This document shows, one piece after another, positions 1 through 9,112 of a stretch of 20,492 nt of DNA; position 1 is the stretch's first letter; every line of letters starts with the position of its first letter. The position numbers and the translations under genes are program-made. Location of the stretch: assembly GCA_001970955.1 (NCBI GenBank), contig MPUH01001235.1, positions 1-20,492 of the forward strand, in the 5' to 3' direction. The notes under the pieces are model-generated. The model made no database searches, was not told the DNA's origin, and saw nothing but the letters and a program-made list of their open reading frames with translations. This DNA comes from Stentor coeruleus (taxonomy: Eukaryota; Ciliophora; Heterotrichea; Heterotrichida; Stentoridae).

Positions 1-1655
1 AAAAATCATTACTATCTTCTGGTAGGCCTTCAATTTAATTTTACTTCATGGCTCAAAGATAAATTTAGAATAAGGTTTTGCACAATTACAGAAACTGTAC
101 CTGAAATTTCATCACAGGATGTTGTTAATGTAAGTGTTCCGATTTCTTTTTCGAAGACTATAAAACTAGCTTCGGCAACAGCTGTATTGCCAGTAGCATA
201 TTCAGTTCCATTTAAATCTTGTATTGATAAGCTGCAAATACCAGTGTAAAGTCCATCATCTAATCTGTAAACTATAACATCAACTATAAAGTTAAAATAC
301 CTGCTTGGAGTGCTTGTACTTGTTGTCATGTCAATACTGCCTACATGATCTGCTAAATCAATATTAATATCATAGCTTAAAAAGAAATTAATATTATCAT
401 AAATTGTAATAGTATTCTGACCAGGTGTATAAATTTGCATAGCTCCATATATTAAACTGCAACTGGTTAAAGAATGAGCATAAAATAAATAATCAGTTGA
501 AACAGAATCTTCATATGTATATTTTAATTTAACACTCGAGTAATCATTGTTAATAAAATAAAATTCCAAAAGCAAAAGTTTGTAATATATATTTGAATTT
601 TCAAAAAAATTTTTTGAAAGACTGCAAAATGTTATAGTTAAAGAAAATGTATCTCTTGTAGAAGTTGGCTAAATAAAATTTACGATTGGACTGATTACAG
701 TAGATAAATCAATTTGACTAGCAATTAAAGTAGCACTTCCAGAAAATGATTTACAACTAGTAGTTAGGGTATAAGTTCCAGCTTCTCCAACATAAAAATT
801 GAATATTTTAGTCTGAAAAGTTACAGTCGCTGATGTAGAGTCTCCATATATGCTTTTTCCATTTGTATCAGCAATTATCACACTACAACTTCCTTGATAT
901 AGTGCGTCAGTTGTGTCATAAATATTCAGAGTTACAAAGAACTCATAATATGTTTTAGTAGATTCAACACTAGCAACTAGGCTAATACTTTTTATTGAAT
1001 TTAAAATAGTAATTTGAGATGTTACTGCTAGAATGCTTGAATCTAAGGTTGTAGCTTTAAGAAAAAATGTTCCTGGAGTTTTGATTCGAATTGAAGAAAA
1101 TGTGCAGACTCCGGATGAAGAAGTTTTAGTCAAAGTGCCTTCTAATGAAGCTGAAGTAACATCGACATTATTAGAGTTAAGCAAGTTTAAATAGCAAGTA
1201 TAAGGACCACGTGAGGTTTCAAGGGAGGTACCTTCATTGTTGTAGATACCAACAGTTACCGTGAAAAAGTCACTTGTGTCGACAGGCTATATAAGATTTA
1301 CAGTTGTAACATAGCTTAATTTTATCGTTTGAGGAAGCACAGTAACTGAAATTGTTTGATAGCTATCCATGCAGATAGTTTGAATTTGCTTTGAACCTGA
1401 AGTGGTGAAATAAGTTGAAATTGCTGCTGACGTTCCTGTAGTCATGTACAAACTTGACCCAGAGACCGCGTGAAAATCAACAAATGAGCAGGCATTGTAA
1501 AGCGCTACATAGTTGCTTGTATATATTGAGGTAATTGATACAGAAAAAGTTAATTCGAAATTCACTGTCGGGGAACTTGGGCTTAAGGTGACTGTGCATG
1601 CAACTGTGGAATCAGCATGAGGAAACAACATGATAAACAGTACGAATATCGACAT
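1..1655 (-). CDS. Secreted/surface protein of Ig-like beta repeats, partial (3' end beyond window)
   Basis: I do not recognise a named family. The ATG at 1655 opens a hydrophobic leader (MSIFVLFIMLFPHADS) that looks like a signal peptide. Three exons join in one frame: 1655-1302, 1286-684 and 668-45, about 527 residues. They are separated by two 15-nt introns, each ending in an in-frame TAG. The body is Ser/Thr-rich with alternating hydrophobic residues, as in Ig-like or filamin-like beta sandwiches. Repeat similarity is visible: 'ALYQGSCSVIIADTNG' in exon 2 matches 'GLYTGICSLSIQDLNG' in exon 3, and both are followed about 40 residues later by 'TLTTSC'. Exons 2 and 3 (201 and 208 codons) each correspond to about one repeat unit. 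The reading frame breaks near 44, and the sequence beyond suggests a further repeat in another frame, so the gene probably continues off the left edge. Likely extracellular or cortical; the function is unknown. Confidence 0.7.
28..44 (-). other. Probable third intron of the repeat gene, boundaries unclear
   Basis: The frame stops at TGA just after '...LSLSHE', at the repeat position where the other two introns lie. On the minus strand the GT-to-AG span here is GTAAAATTAAATTGAAG, which is 17 nt. The downstream frame that matches the expected repeat start (PEDSNDF, compare PVDTSDFF) needs 16 nt removed, which would give a non-AG end. A real stop at 30-32 cannot be excluded. Confidence 0.4.
669..683 (-). 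other. 15-nt intron in Ig-like repeat gene
   Basis: On the minus strand it reads GTAAATTTTATTTAG. It is phase 0 with a terminal in-frame TAG. Removing it joins '...STVISPI' to 'PTSTRDTFSL...', the same point in the repeat as the previous intron. Confidence 0.85.
1287..1301 (-). other. 15-nt intron in Ig-like repeat gene
   Basis: On the minus strand it reads GTAAATCTTATATAG. It is phase 0 and its final TAG would be an in-frame stop. Removing it joins '...SYVTT' to 'PVDTSDFF...' and keeps the frame open to the next intron. Confidence 0.85.
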
Positions 1656-2126
1656 TTTATTATTATAATTAAGATAATTCGAGTGTTAAAACTACAAACA
1701 GGCTAATTCGTAATACTTTAATATGTTCTATAAAATTAAAAAAATAATGCATACTAAAAATATCAATTTCGTAGTTTGATTAGAATTTTATTTAAACAGA
1801 AAATCTTTCATATGCCAAAATAGCTCTTTTGAAATAGTTTTCAAAATTGATAAAAAGAAATAGCGCTATATCAAAGCATTCATTTTAGTTTAAACTCAAG
1901 TTAAATAATATGATCCATAAAGAAATTTCACTTGAAAAGCTTATGATGTGTATTTTTATTAAATAAAATTAGGGAAAATTAAAAATATAGCTCAGCTTAT
2001 CGAATTGGGCACCTGGCTAAAATGGGTATACTAGTATGAAAAAAAAGTATTAATTTAGCAAAACCTAGCGATTTGAGCACTTATAAGTTGTGGACCTTTT
2101 ACAAGTTGATTAAAAATTTGACGGAA

Positions 2127-2150
2127 AGTGGCATTTTATATAATGCTACT
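2127..2150. repeat. Hairpin, 9-bp stem with 6-nt loop
   Basis: AGTGGCATT (2127-2135) and AATGCTACT (2142-2150) pair at all nine positions, one as G-U in RNA, around the loop TTATAT. It sits in the intergenic region. A perfect 10-nt palindrome ATACTAGTAT (2028-2037) and another, ACTTATAAGT (2079-2088), lie upstream. Function is unknown. Confidence 0.55.
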
Positions 2151-2177
2151 GTGACAAATTATTAATAATCGATAGTG

Positions 2178-2235
2178 ATGCCTAAAATTTAAATAATATT
2201 TGTTACAATTAAATTGTTTAAAAAATTTTAGGCAT
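2178..2235. repeat. 13-bp perfect inverted repeat around an inner palindrome
   Basis: The left arm ATGCCTAAAATTT (2178-2190) is the exact reverse complement of the right arm AAATTTTAGGCAT (2223-2235). The 32-nt spacer contains a second odd palindrome, ACAATTAAATTGT (2205-2217). It could be a structured 3' end, a tiny inverted-repeat element, or chance in AT-rich DNA. The GGC/GCC core makes pure chance less likely. Confidence 0.6.
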
Positions 2236-2536
2236 TTACTGTATAAACTCTTAATATCTGGATCTTCTGAGATTCTGAAATTTTTTTGATGTTGACTATA
2301 TTTTCTAGTAATTCTCCAAGTCCTCTTGTTTTTATTTCATTATTTAGAATTACCTTACTATCAAATTTCTCACGATAAAAAATTGATCATAAATATATAA
2401 AACCTAATTTTTCTTCGTATTAATCAGCATATGGTTTAATGTTTTCCTTCTACTCAGAATATTCTCTAAGCTAATTAAAAAGCATCTTAATAAGTTTTTA
2501 AGTCTCATCTTCTTTATCAATTTTACCATTGAAGTT
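2228..2536 (-). pseudogene. Remnant of an unidentified gene, EF-hand-like start
   Basis: One continuous minus-strand frame of 103 codons reads like a protein but carries five internal stops (TAA, TAG, TAG, TAA, TGA) before a final TAA at 2230-2228. It begins NFNGKIDKEDE, which resembles an EF-hand loop. Charged helical segments follow (REYSE, KENIKPYAD, YEEKLGF), and the last 49 codons are stop-free (SIFYREKFDSKVILNNEIKT and onward). Four of the five stops are TAA or TAG at places where Gln would fit. It lies 3' of the HOOK gene on the same strand. It looks like a decayed gene. In DNA this AT-rich, stop-free runs of about 50 codons do arise by chance, so this is only suggestive. Confidence 0.35.
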
Positions 2537-2623
2537 TAAAATTATCTACATTAAAAGTTTTTTATATAAAAAGCAAAAACCAGTAATTGCTACATTTTAT
2601 TATTTTTAAAACACTTACATTAA

Positions 2624-5023
2624 TTATATACTTAATCTTTCTCTTACAGCATCTTCAATTTTTTCAGTTTCTTTTCCAAGTTCTTTATACACTGCTTTAA
2701 GTAGCTTAGCAGCTTCTTTCCAACAAACTTTAAGGTCCTTACAATTGCGTGAAAGCCTTGAAATTTCTTTTTCTCTTTCGATCAAAAGCTGTTTAAGTTT
2801 GGGGACTTCTTTGCCTACTGTAGGGAAGTTTTCTCTTATGGACATGGCTTGAGAAAAGTTCATGATTGTATTTCGACGTTCGGTTTGAAGACGAGCTGCG
2901 AGTTGTTCTCTTTGTTTCATTAAGATACTTGTTGCTTCTTCAGTTTGTTTTATCATTTCTTGATTTTTAGCTTCAAGTTCTCTATCATAGTCTTCCTTCA
3001 ATTTAGCAAATTTTTGCTTATATTCTTCACTTATAGCTTTATTCTCTTTAGTCAACTCAAGTATTCTCTGATTTTTTTCTTCAATCCTACTATTGAAAAG
3101 AGCACTTTGCGACCTATACTCAATATTCTCTTTTTCCAAAACAATCATCCTGTCAGATGCATCATGTGAACTTAGCGACTCACTTTTTAACGACTGTATT
3201 TCTTTTTCAAGTAAAATTTCCCTCTCTTTATAAGCTTGAATTTGTTGATTTGTAGCCCTATTCTCACTATTTAAATCTTTAATATGCTGATCTTTTGATG
3301 ATAAAACTGAACTAAACTCAGACAATTTTCCATTAAGTGTAGAAATTTGTCTTAAAAACTCATCTTTTTCTGCAGACATGATTTTTAAATCTGCAAGTGT
3401 CGACGTTTTTATAGCTTTAAATTCTTCTAGATCTTCTATAATTTGCTTCTGAGCAAAAAGCTCAGTTTCTTTTTCATGCAAATTTTCATTGAGTTTTTGT
3501 ATTTCTTCACTTAGGTAAAGATTATCATTTTGCAATTTTTCAAAAGACACTTGTAAAACACTGAAATAGTTTTCTACTTCTAATATCCTGCTTCTACTGT
3601 CTTCATTGACCATTTTTATGTTTTCTTTGAGCCTTTTGAGTTTGGTTTTTTTAATTTCTATGAGCGCTGTTTGTTTTTTGAATTCAGCATTTAAATTTTC
3701 AAACTGCTCTCCTTGTGAAACACTAGGAAAGTTTTTGATTCTTAGCTCACGGACTATAGGGAAAGCTTCTTTTTCATAGCGGCTAAAGGAGTCTTCGCTT
3801 GCATGAGAACTCTCTGGGAAAAAATCAGCATTCATCAGTTCTTCAGTTTGCTTTGTCAAAAAATCCACCTTTTGTTTATATTCATAATTAGCCTTTTCTA
3901 GCTTTTTTATCAGCTTTTCTTTTGTTTCTAAGATAAAATTAAGATTCTCAGTTTTACTTTTTTCTTTTTCTAGAGATTCTTTTAAAGATACACACAAATG
4001 CTTGATTTTCAATAAACCTTCAATTTCGTCTTGCTGTGCATTTATAGTATTAGTAAGGCTATCATTAGTTCTTTGTAAATCATCGAACTGAGCTTTAAGG
4101 TTTCCAAAACTTTCTACACGTTTTTTATACTGGTTCATCATCTTCTCTATATTCAAGCTTTCTACAAGCTTAGAATTTGCTATATCCAATTCATCTTTCA
4201 ACTGAACGATCTCAGTTTCATACCTTTTCTTTGTTTTTTCTATATTTTTCTTCAATTCAATAATCGAATCATCCTTTTCACTAAGTCGGCTTTTAAGCTC
4301 CATTTCAATAATATTTGTTTCCTTAGCTTCAAGTCCTGTTCTTTTCTCAACCTCAAGAGCCAGTCTTTCATTATCAAATTTCAAAGCCTGATAATCAGAG
4401 TGAAGAATCGCATATTCTTCATGAGCTAAAGATAATTCTTGTTCAAGTTCAGAAACTTGTTCTGATAGTTTTTTTCTTTCAAATTTAAGCGACTCGATTT
4501 CTTTTCTTTGTGACTCGCTTTCACTGCTTGGCTTCGTCTCGCCTTCTCCCATAACTTTATTTTGAATAAAGTACATCAATTGCATTTGTACAGACTCATC
4601 TAAGTCCATGATTCTTCTGATATAAATAGTTTTTTTAGGACAATTTAATATTGCGAACATCAGGCTTTCAAAAAGTTTTATGATTTCATCAGCACGACTT
4701 GATCGGGCTATTAATGGCAAGTCAATTCTGTCAAATTTTGTGCTTTTTATTTTGAGCTCTTCGTCTATGTATTTATCTAAGCTTTTTTTTAATCTGCGGA
4801 GGTTCCCTAGTTTCAAAGCCCAATTTGTTTTTACATCTAAGGTTATGCAGTCCATATCGAAATAATCTGGTGAGCTAATTAGAAATTACACTCCGTTCAT
4901 TAATTCATAGAAAACTATTCCATCAGAGAGGTCTGATATACTTTCACACTTGTTTGTGAGCTCATTTGTGTTGAGCTGATTATTTCTTACCCATTTGACT
5001 AGACAGTTGCCAATATCTTCCAT
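2624..5023 (-). CDS. HOOK: HOOK-family protein (dynein/microtubule cargo adaptor), two exons
   Basis: Hook proteins link membrane cargo to dynein-dynactin. Exon 1 (5023-4890) encodes MEDIGNCLVKWVRNNQ and onward. A 15-nt intron (4889-4875) is removed to give MNGVSPDYFDMDC, the Hook-domain equivalent of 'NQIDPSWF'. The total is 794 residues, slightly above the roughly 720 of animal Hooks. Residues 1-155 form the calponin-homology-like Hook domain, including NWALKLGNLRRLKKSLDKY and RIMDLDESVQMQLMYFIQ. Residues about 160-720 are almost pure coiled coil, rich in Glu, Lys, Leu and Gln. The Gln and Ile that bind dynein light intermediate chain in human Hook3 (Q147, I154) correspond to Q141 and I148 and are retained. 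The ATG at 5023 is chosen because the domain starts there, and a longer start is not needed. The 3' end is TAA at 2624. The gene is divergent from the RING-module gene. Confidence 0.9.
4875..4889 (-). other. 15-nt intron in HOOK gene
   Basis: On the minus strand it reads GTAATTTCTAATTAG. It is phase 2: retention gives GTG TAA, an immediate stop. Splicing restores the conserved Hook-domain sequence across the junction, so protein homology independently supports the intron. Confidence 0.92.
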
Positions 5024-5437
5024 TTATTTTAAGATAAATGCATGCAAGTTGAGAATTTGCAGGCTTTTTTATATGATTATGCTTGATATTCATAGTTGAT
5101 TTCGATTTGGATAAGATTTCGATATGCAGTCGATAAAAGAATTGTGGTCAATTAATATACGCCCTAAAAGTATTGCACTGAGGTAATATTTAATAGCAAA
5201 TTTTGTTTAATAAATTTAGTGCTCTAGTTATATGGGGATCCTGTTCCAGCTCACTAAAACTATTTTTTATTCATCTATAAAATTTATCTTTTCAGCTATC
5301 CTTTCAAATAGATTTTTATTACTAAAAACAAATCTTAAATAAGCATTTTAACTGTTATCTAAATCAACAGATTTATTCTATAAATATTAATATCTGATTT
5401 TGATATTTTTCCATCTGCAAATCTTCTGATATTTAAT
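5024..5437. promoter_or_regulatory. Divergent intergenic region between HOOK and RING-module genes
   Basis: These 414 bases separate two start codons pointing apart, so both promoters should lie here. The sequence is AT-rich and I recognise no specific element. Confidence 0.4.
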
Positions 5438-6712
5438 ATGGACTGTGAGCAGATATGCATGAACTGTAGTAAACCTCAAATTTATAAAGTTAACGCCTCT
5501 TGTTATCATGGCTTGTGTGAATTTCATATGGCTGCTGCAACAAAAATATTAAAATGCAGCCACTGCTATTCTATAGTTCCAATATTATATGACGCTAACA
5601 ATCAACCCTGCGAAAAATGTTCAAAGCCATGCGATACAACTTGCACGAAATGTGGGTTTAATGTTTGTCAGATCTGTATGTCTAATGGATGCTTAATTTG
5701 CCAAAGTCTTTGCAATTATTGTATTAAATCTAAGAATGCGGTTAAATTATCATGCATGCACACAATATGCCAAGATTGTATTCAAAACACAGGTTGTCCT
5801 TTGTGTGATATAGTTAAAGAAGATATTGAAGCTGATTGTGAATATTGTTATGAAAAAAAAGCTATAACTAAGAAGTGTGTCCATAATATATGCGAAGATT
5901 GCTTTGAAAACAACCAATTTTTATGTCCATTATGCAAAATGCTTAAAATGACTGATGATGGAAATGCTATTGAAAATAAAAATTTAGAAAAAATTGAAGG
6001 AAAAAATGCTGATTATTGGCAAACTCCTGGCCTTGATGAGGAAAATGAGATAAAAAAAGCTCCTAAAGAAATGGAGAACCAGAATAGAATTGTTTATTTA
6101 AAAGAAAATAATACTGGGAAAAATGATCTTAAAGGTAAGCTTGAAGAAATAGATGAAGAAGATATACAAATAGATATTTCATCTGAAAGCCTTAAAAGAG
6201 TTGAGAAAAAAAAGGAGTATTTTCTTTTTGTAGAGGAAAAAGAGGAAAATATTTTTGATACTCAAAAAATTTGTAGCCCTCATGATGCGAATTTTAAAAA
6301 TATTGATCAGCCACTTAGTGTTGATATTCAAAATAATCTTAATGAGGATAAAATCGAAATTGAGGATAGGCATGTTATGATTCCAACTGATGGGAATAGA
6401 AAGGACTTTATAACATTTGGTGAAGACTTGCATTACAATGATAGTAAAAACAGTTTCCGAAATAATTTTCATAAAGCTGTTGAAGTTTTTGAAATAGATC
6501 AAAATTTAAAATCAGATACTAGAAGTTTAAGAAAAATATTTTCCTGCTGTAAAAAAAAAGAAAATCTTTTAGAAGATAGTAATGAACATTGGTATACTAG
6601 CTTCTATAAATTTGTCAGTTCTTATAATTGTAATTTACGCCAAGTTGGGAAGAAATATTTTTGTCAATTGATAAACTGCTGCGATTTATGCAAAAGATTC
6701 AAGCTGAAGTGA
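5438..6712 (+). CDS. Cys-rich protein with four tandem RING-like zinc modules
   Basis: The protein has 424 residues, starts at ATG and stops at TGA. The first 170 residues hold four successive Cys/His modules: C7/C10-C22/H24/C27-C40/C43; C58/C61 through C85/C88 (all Cys); C92/C95-C106/H108/C111/C114-C120/C123; and C134/C137-C147/H149/C152/C155-C163/C166. Modules 3 and 4 end in CPLC, the usual final pair of a RING finger. Residues about 175-370 are a charged, Glu/Lys/Asn-rich linker with low-complexity acidic stretches. The C-terminus is again Cys-rich (FSCCKKKEN; then CQLINCCDLC with basic residues). RING modules usually recruit ubiquitin E2 enzymes. Whether any of these does so is unknown, and some modules may be purely structural. 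There is no signal peptide or membrane segment. I do not recognise an orthologue. No intron is needed. Confidence 0.8.
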   Translation: MDCEQICMNCSKPQIYKVNASCYHGLCEFHMAAATKILKCSHCYSIVPILYDANNQPCEKCSKPCDTTCTKCGFNVCQICMSNGCLICQSLCNYCIKSKNAVKLSCMHTICQDCIQNTGCPLCDIVKEDIEADCEYCYEKKAITKKCVHNICEDCFENNQFLCPLCKMLKMTDDGNAIENKNLEKIEGKNADYWQTPGLDEENEIKKAPKEMENQNRIVYLKENNTGKNDLKGKLEEIDEEDIQIDISSESLKRVEKKKEYFLFVEEKEENIFDTQKICSPHDANFKNIDQPLSVDIQNNLNEDKIEIEDRHVMIPTDGNRKDFITFGEDLHYNDSKNSFRNNFHKAVEVFEIDQNLKSDTRSLRKIFSCCKKKENLLEDSNEHWYTSFYKFVSSYNCNLRQVGKKYFCQLINCCDLCKRFKLK

Positions 6713-6942
6713 TTAAATTAGAAATATCAAATAGATAATAGTTTACATATTCATAGCAAATGATATACGATAATGAAAAATATTTAGTTTCTTCATTCGC
6801 ATATTTTTTAAGTTTGCTTCTATTTCATGTCTTTTACTTTATAATTCATAATATACTTTTAAAAATACAAAAATTCTCCGTTAGGTGAAAAAATATTCAT
6901 TAAATGAGATGCTATTCATAAGAGCCAAGGCTTCTGTCTAAA

Positions 6943-7700
6943 GTTATATTACAAAACCAAATAAAAACAGCAATCGAAAGAAATAATCCTGAAAGACTTG
7001 CAAGTTACTTTTTATATAAAAATTAAATCTTACTAACTATCCTTTGATTGAAAAAATTGCTATAGCAATAAAGTCAATATATTCAGCCTCTTTAAGCTTT
7101 GCATTTTGGTTAAGCCAGTCAAAGAATTCAGCTATTTAATGAAAAAAAGTCTGCAAATGTTTTAATTGAAGAATGCTTTAAGGTTTCTTGAATGTAAGGC
7201 TTAAAATCATATTTCAAAGAGATTTTTTGGATATGCTTAACTATAGCATGTCGATTTTCATAGATAAGCATTCAAGTTTGAGCTTCTCAAAAGCTCATCG
7301 ACTATAGTGCAAAGAATTGTGAGATTGAAAATCTAAGAATGCTCTCAACTATAATCATATATTTCGTTAAGAAAAAAGAAATACCAGAGAGTTAGATATT
7401 CATTATCAAAACTCTGAACTTGAAAGAGCATGCTTTGCTAGCTTGTAAGACAGCAAATCTAAATATTATTAATTATTTAGATACAAAATGCAAAACAAGC
7501 TTTACTAAGAAAACTTCAAATAGGAGAAAACGTAGCAGTCTGATTCCTAGAAGTGAAAAACCTAAATTGATATATATAAGCTGTGCTGAGTTTTGGAAAA
7601 AATAGAGGACAATTGCTTGAATCAGCTCATTATAAAAATTAATCAGGAGATGATGAAAATTATTTAAAGCAGTACTCTGTTGAAAATAATTAACTACACT
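6943..7700 (+). pseudogene. Possible decayed ankyrin-repeat gene
   Basis: Protein-like segments lie in the same direction but in shifting frames with stops. In the main frame, QIKTAIERNNPERLASYFL (from about 6958) resembles the start of an ankyrin-type helical repeat. In a second frame 7035-7139 reads NYPLIEKIAIAIKSIYSAS. Back in the first frame, EHALLACKTANLNIINYLD (7423-7479) fits an ankyrin helix-turn-helix, and this open stretch runs from 7399 to a TAG at 7603-7605. After a frame change, GQLLESAHYKN follows. Most in-frame stops are TAA or TAG, with a few TGA. I infer a dead gene with indels and nonsense changes. No single coding model with 15-nt introns repairs it. Confidence 0.35.
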
Positions 7701-7937
7701 TTTTATCTTGTTGAGCTATGCAATAAAATTTAAAATTATAATACATGAATTATGCGGCATTGATGAAAATATAAGTTTTGAAATGAGTGTTATTTATTTA
7801 ATATTATTTTTAAACTTAATAGTAATGCTTATAAATTATGATAAAATAGAATAATATACAATTTTTAGACTGTAACAAGAGTTGACTTGCTTTAAAATAT
7901 AACATAATATTAGAATTTTATTTAGCCTATTGATTAG

Positions 7938-7955
7938 CAGGAAATTTTTTTCCTG
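7938..7955. repeat. Small perfect hairpin
   Basis: CAGGAAA (7938-7944) and TTTCCTG (7949-7955) are perfect inverted repeats around a TTTT loop. It lies about 170 bases upstream of the RING membrane-protein start. Role is unknown. Confidence 0.5.
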
Positions 7956-8122
7956 TTACAGATTACTTTATGAAGAAAAATTTACATATAAGGTAATCAT
8001 TTTAAAAGTTAAATCTGAACTACTTTTTTATTTACCATCATTCATTTAAGTGTCTTGCAAAAACATAATACTAATTTGCAAATAATAATTTAAAATCCTT
8101 CATAATAATATTTACAAGACTG

Positions 8123-8980
8123 ATGCTATTATTTATATGTCTTATATTCCTGTTGGTTAATTCCAGAGAAAATCATTATGACATCCCTCAGAATGAAGTT
8201 AATGTTGAAGATGAACACTCATCAGTCCAAACTTTAGCATTCCTAGATCCCACCCTAAACTTAGACAACAAAGAAAATTTTAATTCAAACGATTTTATAA
8301 AATCAAACAATGAAAGAAAATTAGAAGATGTTTGCTTAGTTGCTCATTGTAATAAGTGCAACAAGATTCAAAGAATATGCATAGAATGCAAAGCTGGATA
8401 TATTTTAAAAAATGCCTATTGCGAAATTAGCAAAAAGATAGAAAAGCAAGAAGAAAAAATTAATCAGAAGTTTTCCAAATACATACTTATTATTTTTGTC
8501 CCATCTACAGTCGTATCTTTAGCTTTTTGTGGGTAATTTTCATATAGACTAGCATTAATTCTAAAAAGAGTAAAGAAAAACAACCCATTTAGTGACGAGT
8601 CAACTCAAGTATATAATGAAACCAAGCCTCATAATACTCAAACACTGAGAGATATCATATTTATTGGTTCTCAAGCTAATCTTATTGAATTTGAATTAAT
8701 TAGAGCTAGAAGCTCTGCAATTTCCTTTGAAGTTGAGACACTTGAAATAGACCAAAGTAAAAAAACTATTAAAGAAGCTCTTGAAAAAATGTTTGATAAT
8801 AATCCAGTCCAAGAACTAGATAAAGATCAAAGTGAGTGCACTATTTGTTTTAGTAGTTTTGATTCTTTAGAGAGTGTGAGAAAAGATAAATGCAATCATT
8901 ATTTTCATTATGAGTGTATTTTCAAGTTGGCTGTTGAATCTAATAAGGTTTGCTGTCCTCTGAGCAAAATTCAATACTGA
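8123..8980 (+). CDS. Single-pass membrane protein with Cys-rich ectodomain and cytoplasmic RING-like domain
   Basis: Two exons (8123-8532 and 8548-8980) join across a 15-nt intron to give 280 residues. Without the splice the gene appears as two unrelated fragments. In order, it has a signal peptide (MLLFICLIFLLVNSREN), a Ser/Asn-rich region, and a short Cys-rich furin/EGF-like segment (CNKCNKIQRICIECKAGY). A membrane span follows (about YILIIFVPSTVVSLAFCGLA), then a basic stop-transfer (LKRVKK) and a cytoplasmic tail. The tail ends in a RING-H2-like motif: CTIC, then CNHYFHYEC, then CCPLS. The last zinc ligand expected in CPxC is Ser, so the RING may be atypical or weak. The architecture resembles transmembrane RING E3 ligases of endomembranes. 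Ligase activity is inference. It is convergent with the Rce1-like gene, 132 bases away. Confidence 0.82.
8533..8547 (+). other. 15-nt intron in membrane RING gene
   Basis: GTAATTTTCATATAG, phase 2. Retention gives GGG TAA, a stop. Splicing places the end of the membrane span directly before its basic stop-transfer and opens a frame through the RING motif. Confidence 0.9.
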
Positions 8981-9112
8981 GTAAGAAGATTTATTTTAAT
9001 AGATTTAAGAAAATTTTAGAAGTTAGTATATAAAAGTTATTTGTAATTTTTTTTTGAATCAGTAGCGGTTAAGAATATGATTTTTATATTTTAAGAGAAA
9101 GCATATTTATAT

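Larger units (their letters stand above)
1656..2623. other. Intergenic region with palindromes and a gene remnant
   Basis: There is no intact ORF over 968 bases between the 5' end of the repeat protein and the 3' end of the HOOK gene, both on the minus strand. It holds a cluster of palindromes at 2028-2235 and a broken reading frame at 2228-2536, listed separately. The part 1660-1980 is plain AT-rich sequence. I found no tRNA B-box. Confidence 0.6.
6713..8122. other. Long gene-poor region with a broken ankyrin-like gene
   Basis: There is no intact gene over 1410 bases. The interval 6943-7700 looks like a decayed ankyrin-repeat gene (listed separately). The interval 7700-8122 is very AT-rich and should hold the promoter of the next gene. 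A small perfect hairpin occurs at 7938-7955. I found no tRNA or other RNA gene. Confidence 0.5.

Noticed and set aside
1995-2050. Weak resemblance to the 5' part of U2 snRNA (GGCTAA followed by a TAGTAT string)
   Set aside because: The invariant branch-point-pairing GTAGTA is absent (ACTAGTAT instead), and no clear Sm site follows at the proper spacing.
2945-3169. Plus-strand ORF inside the HOOK coiled coil
   Set aside because: It is the complement of a biased Glu/Lys codon run; the Phe/Leu/Ile-rich translation is an artefact.
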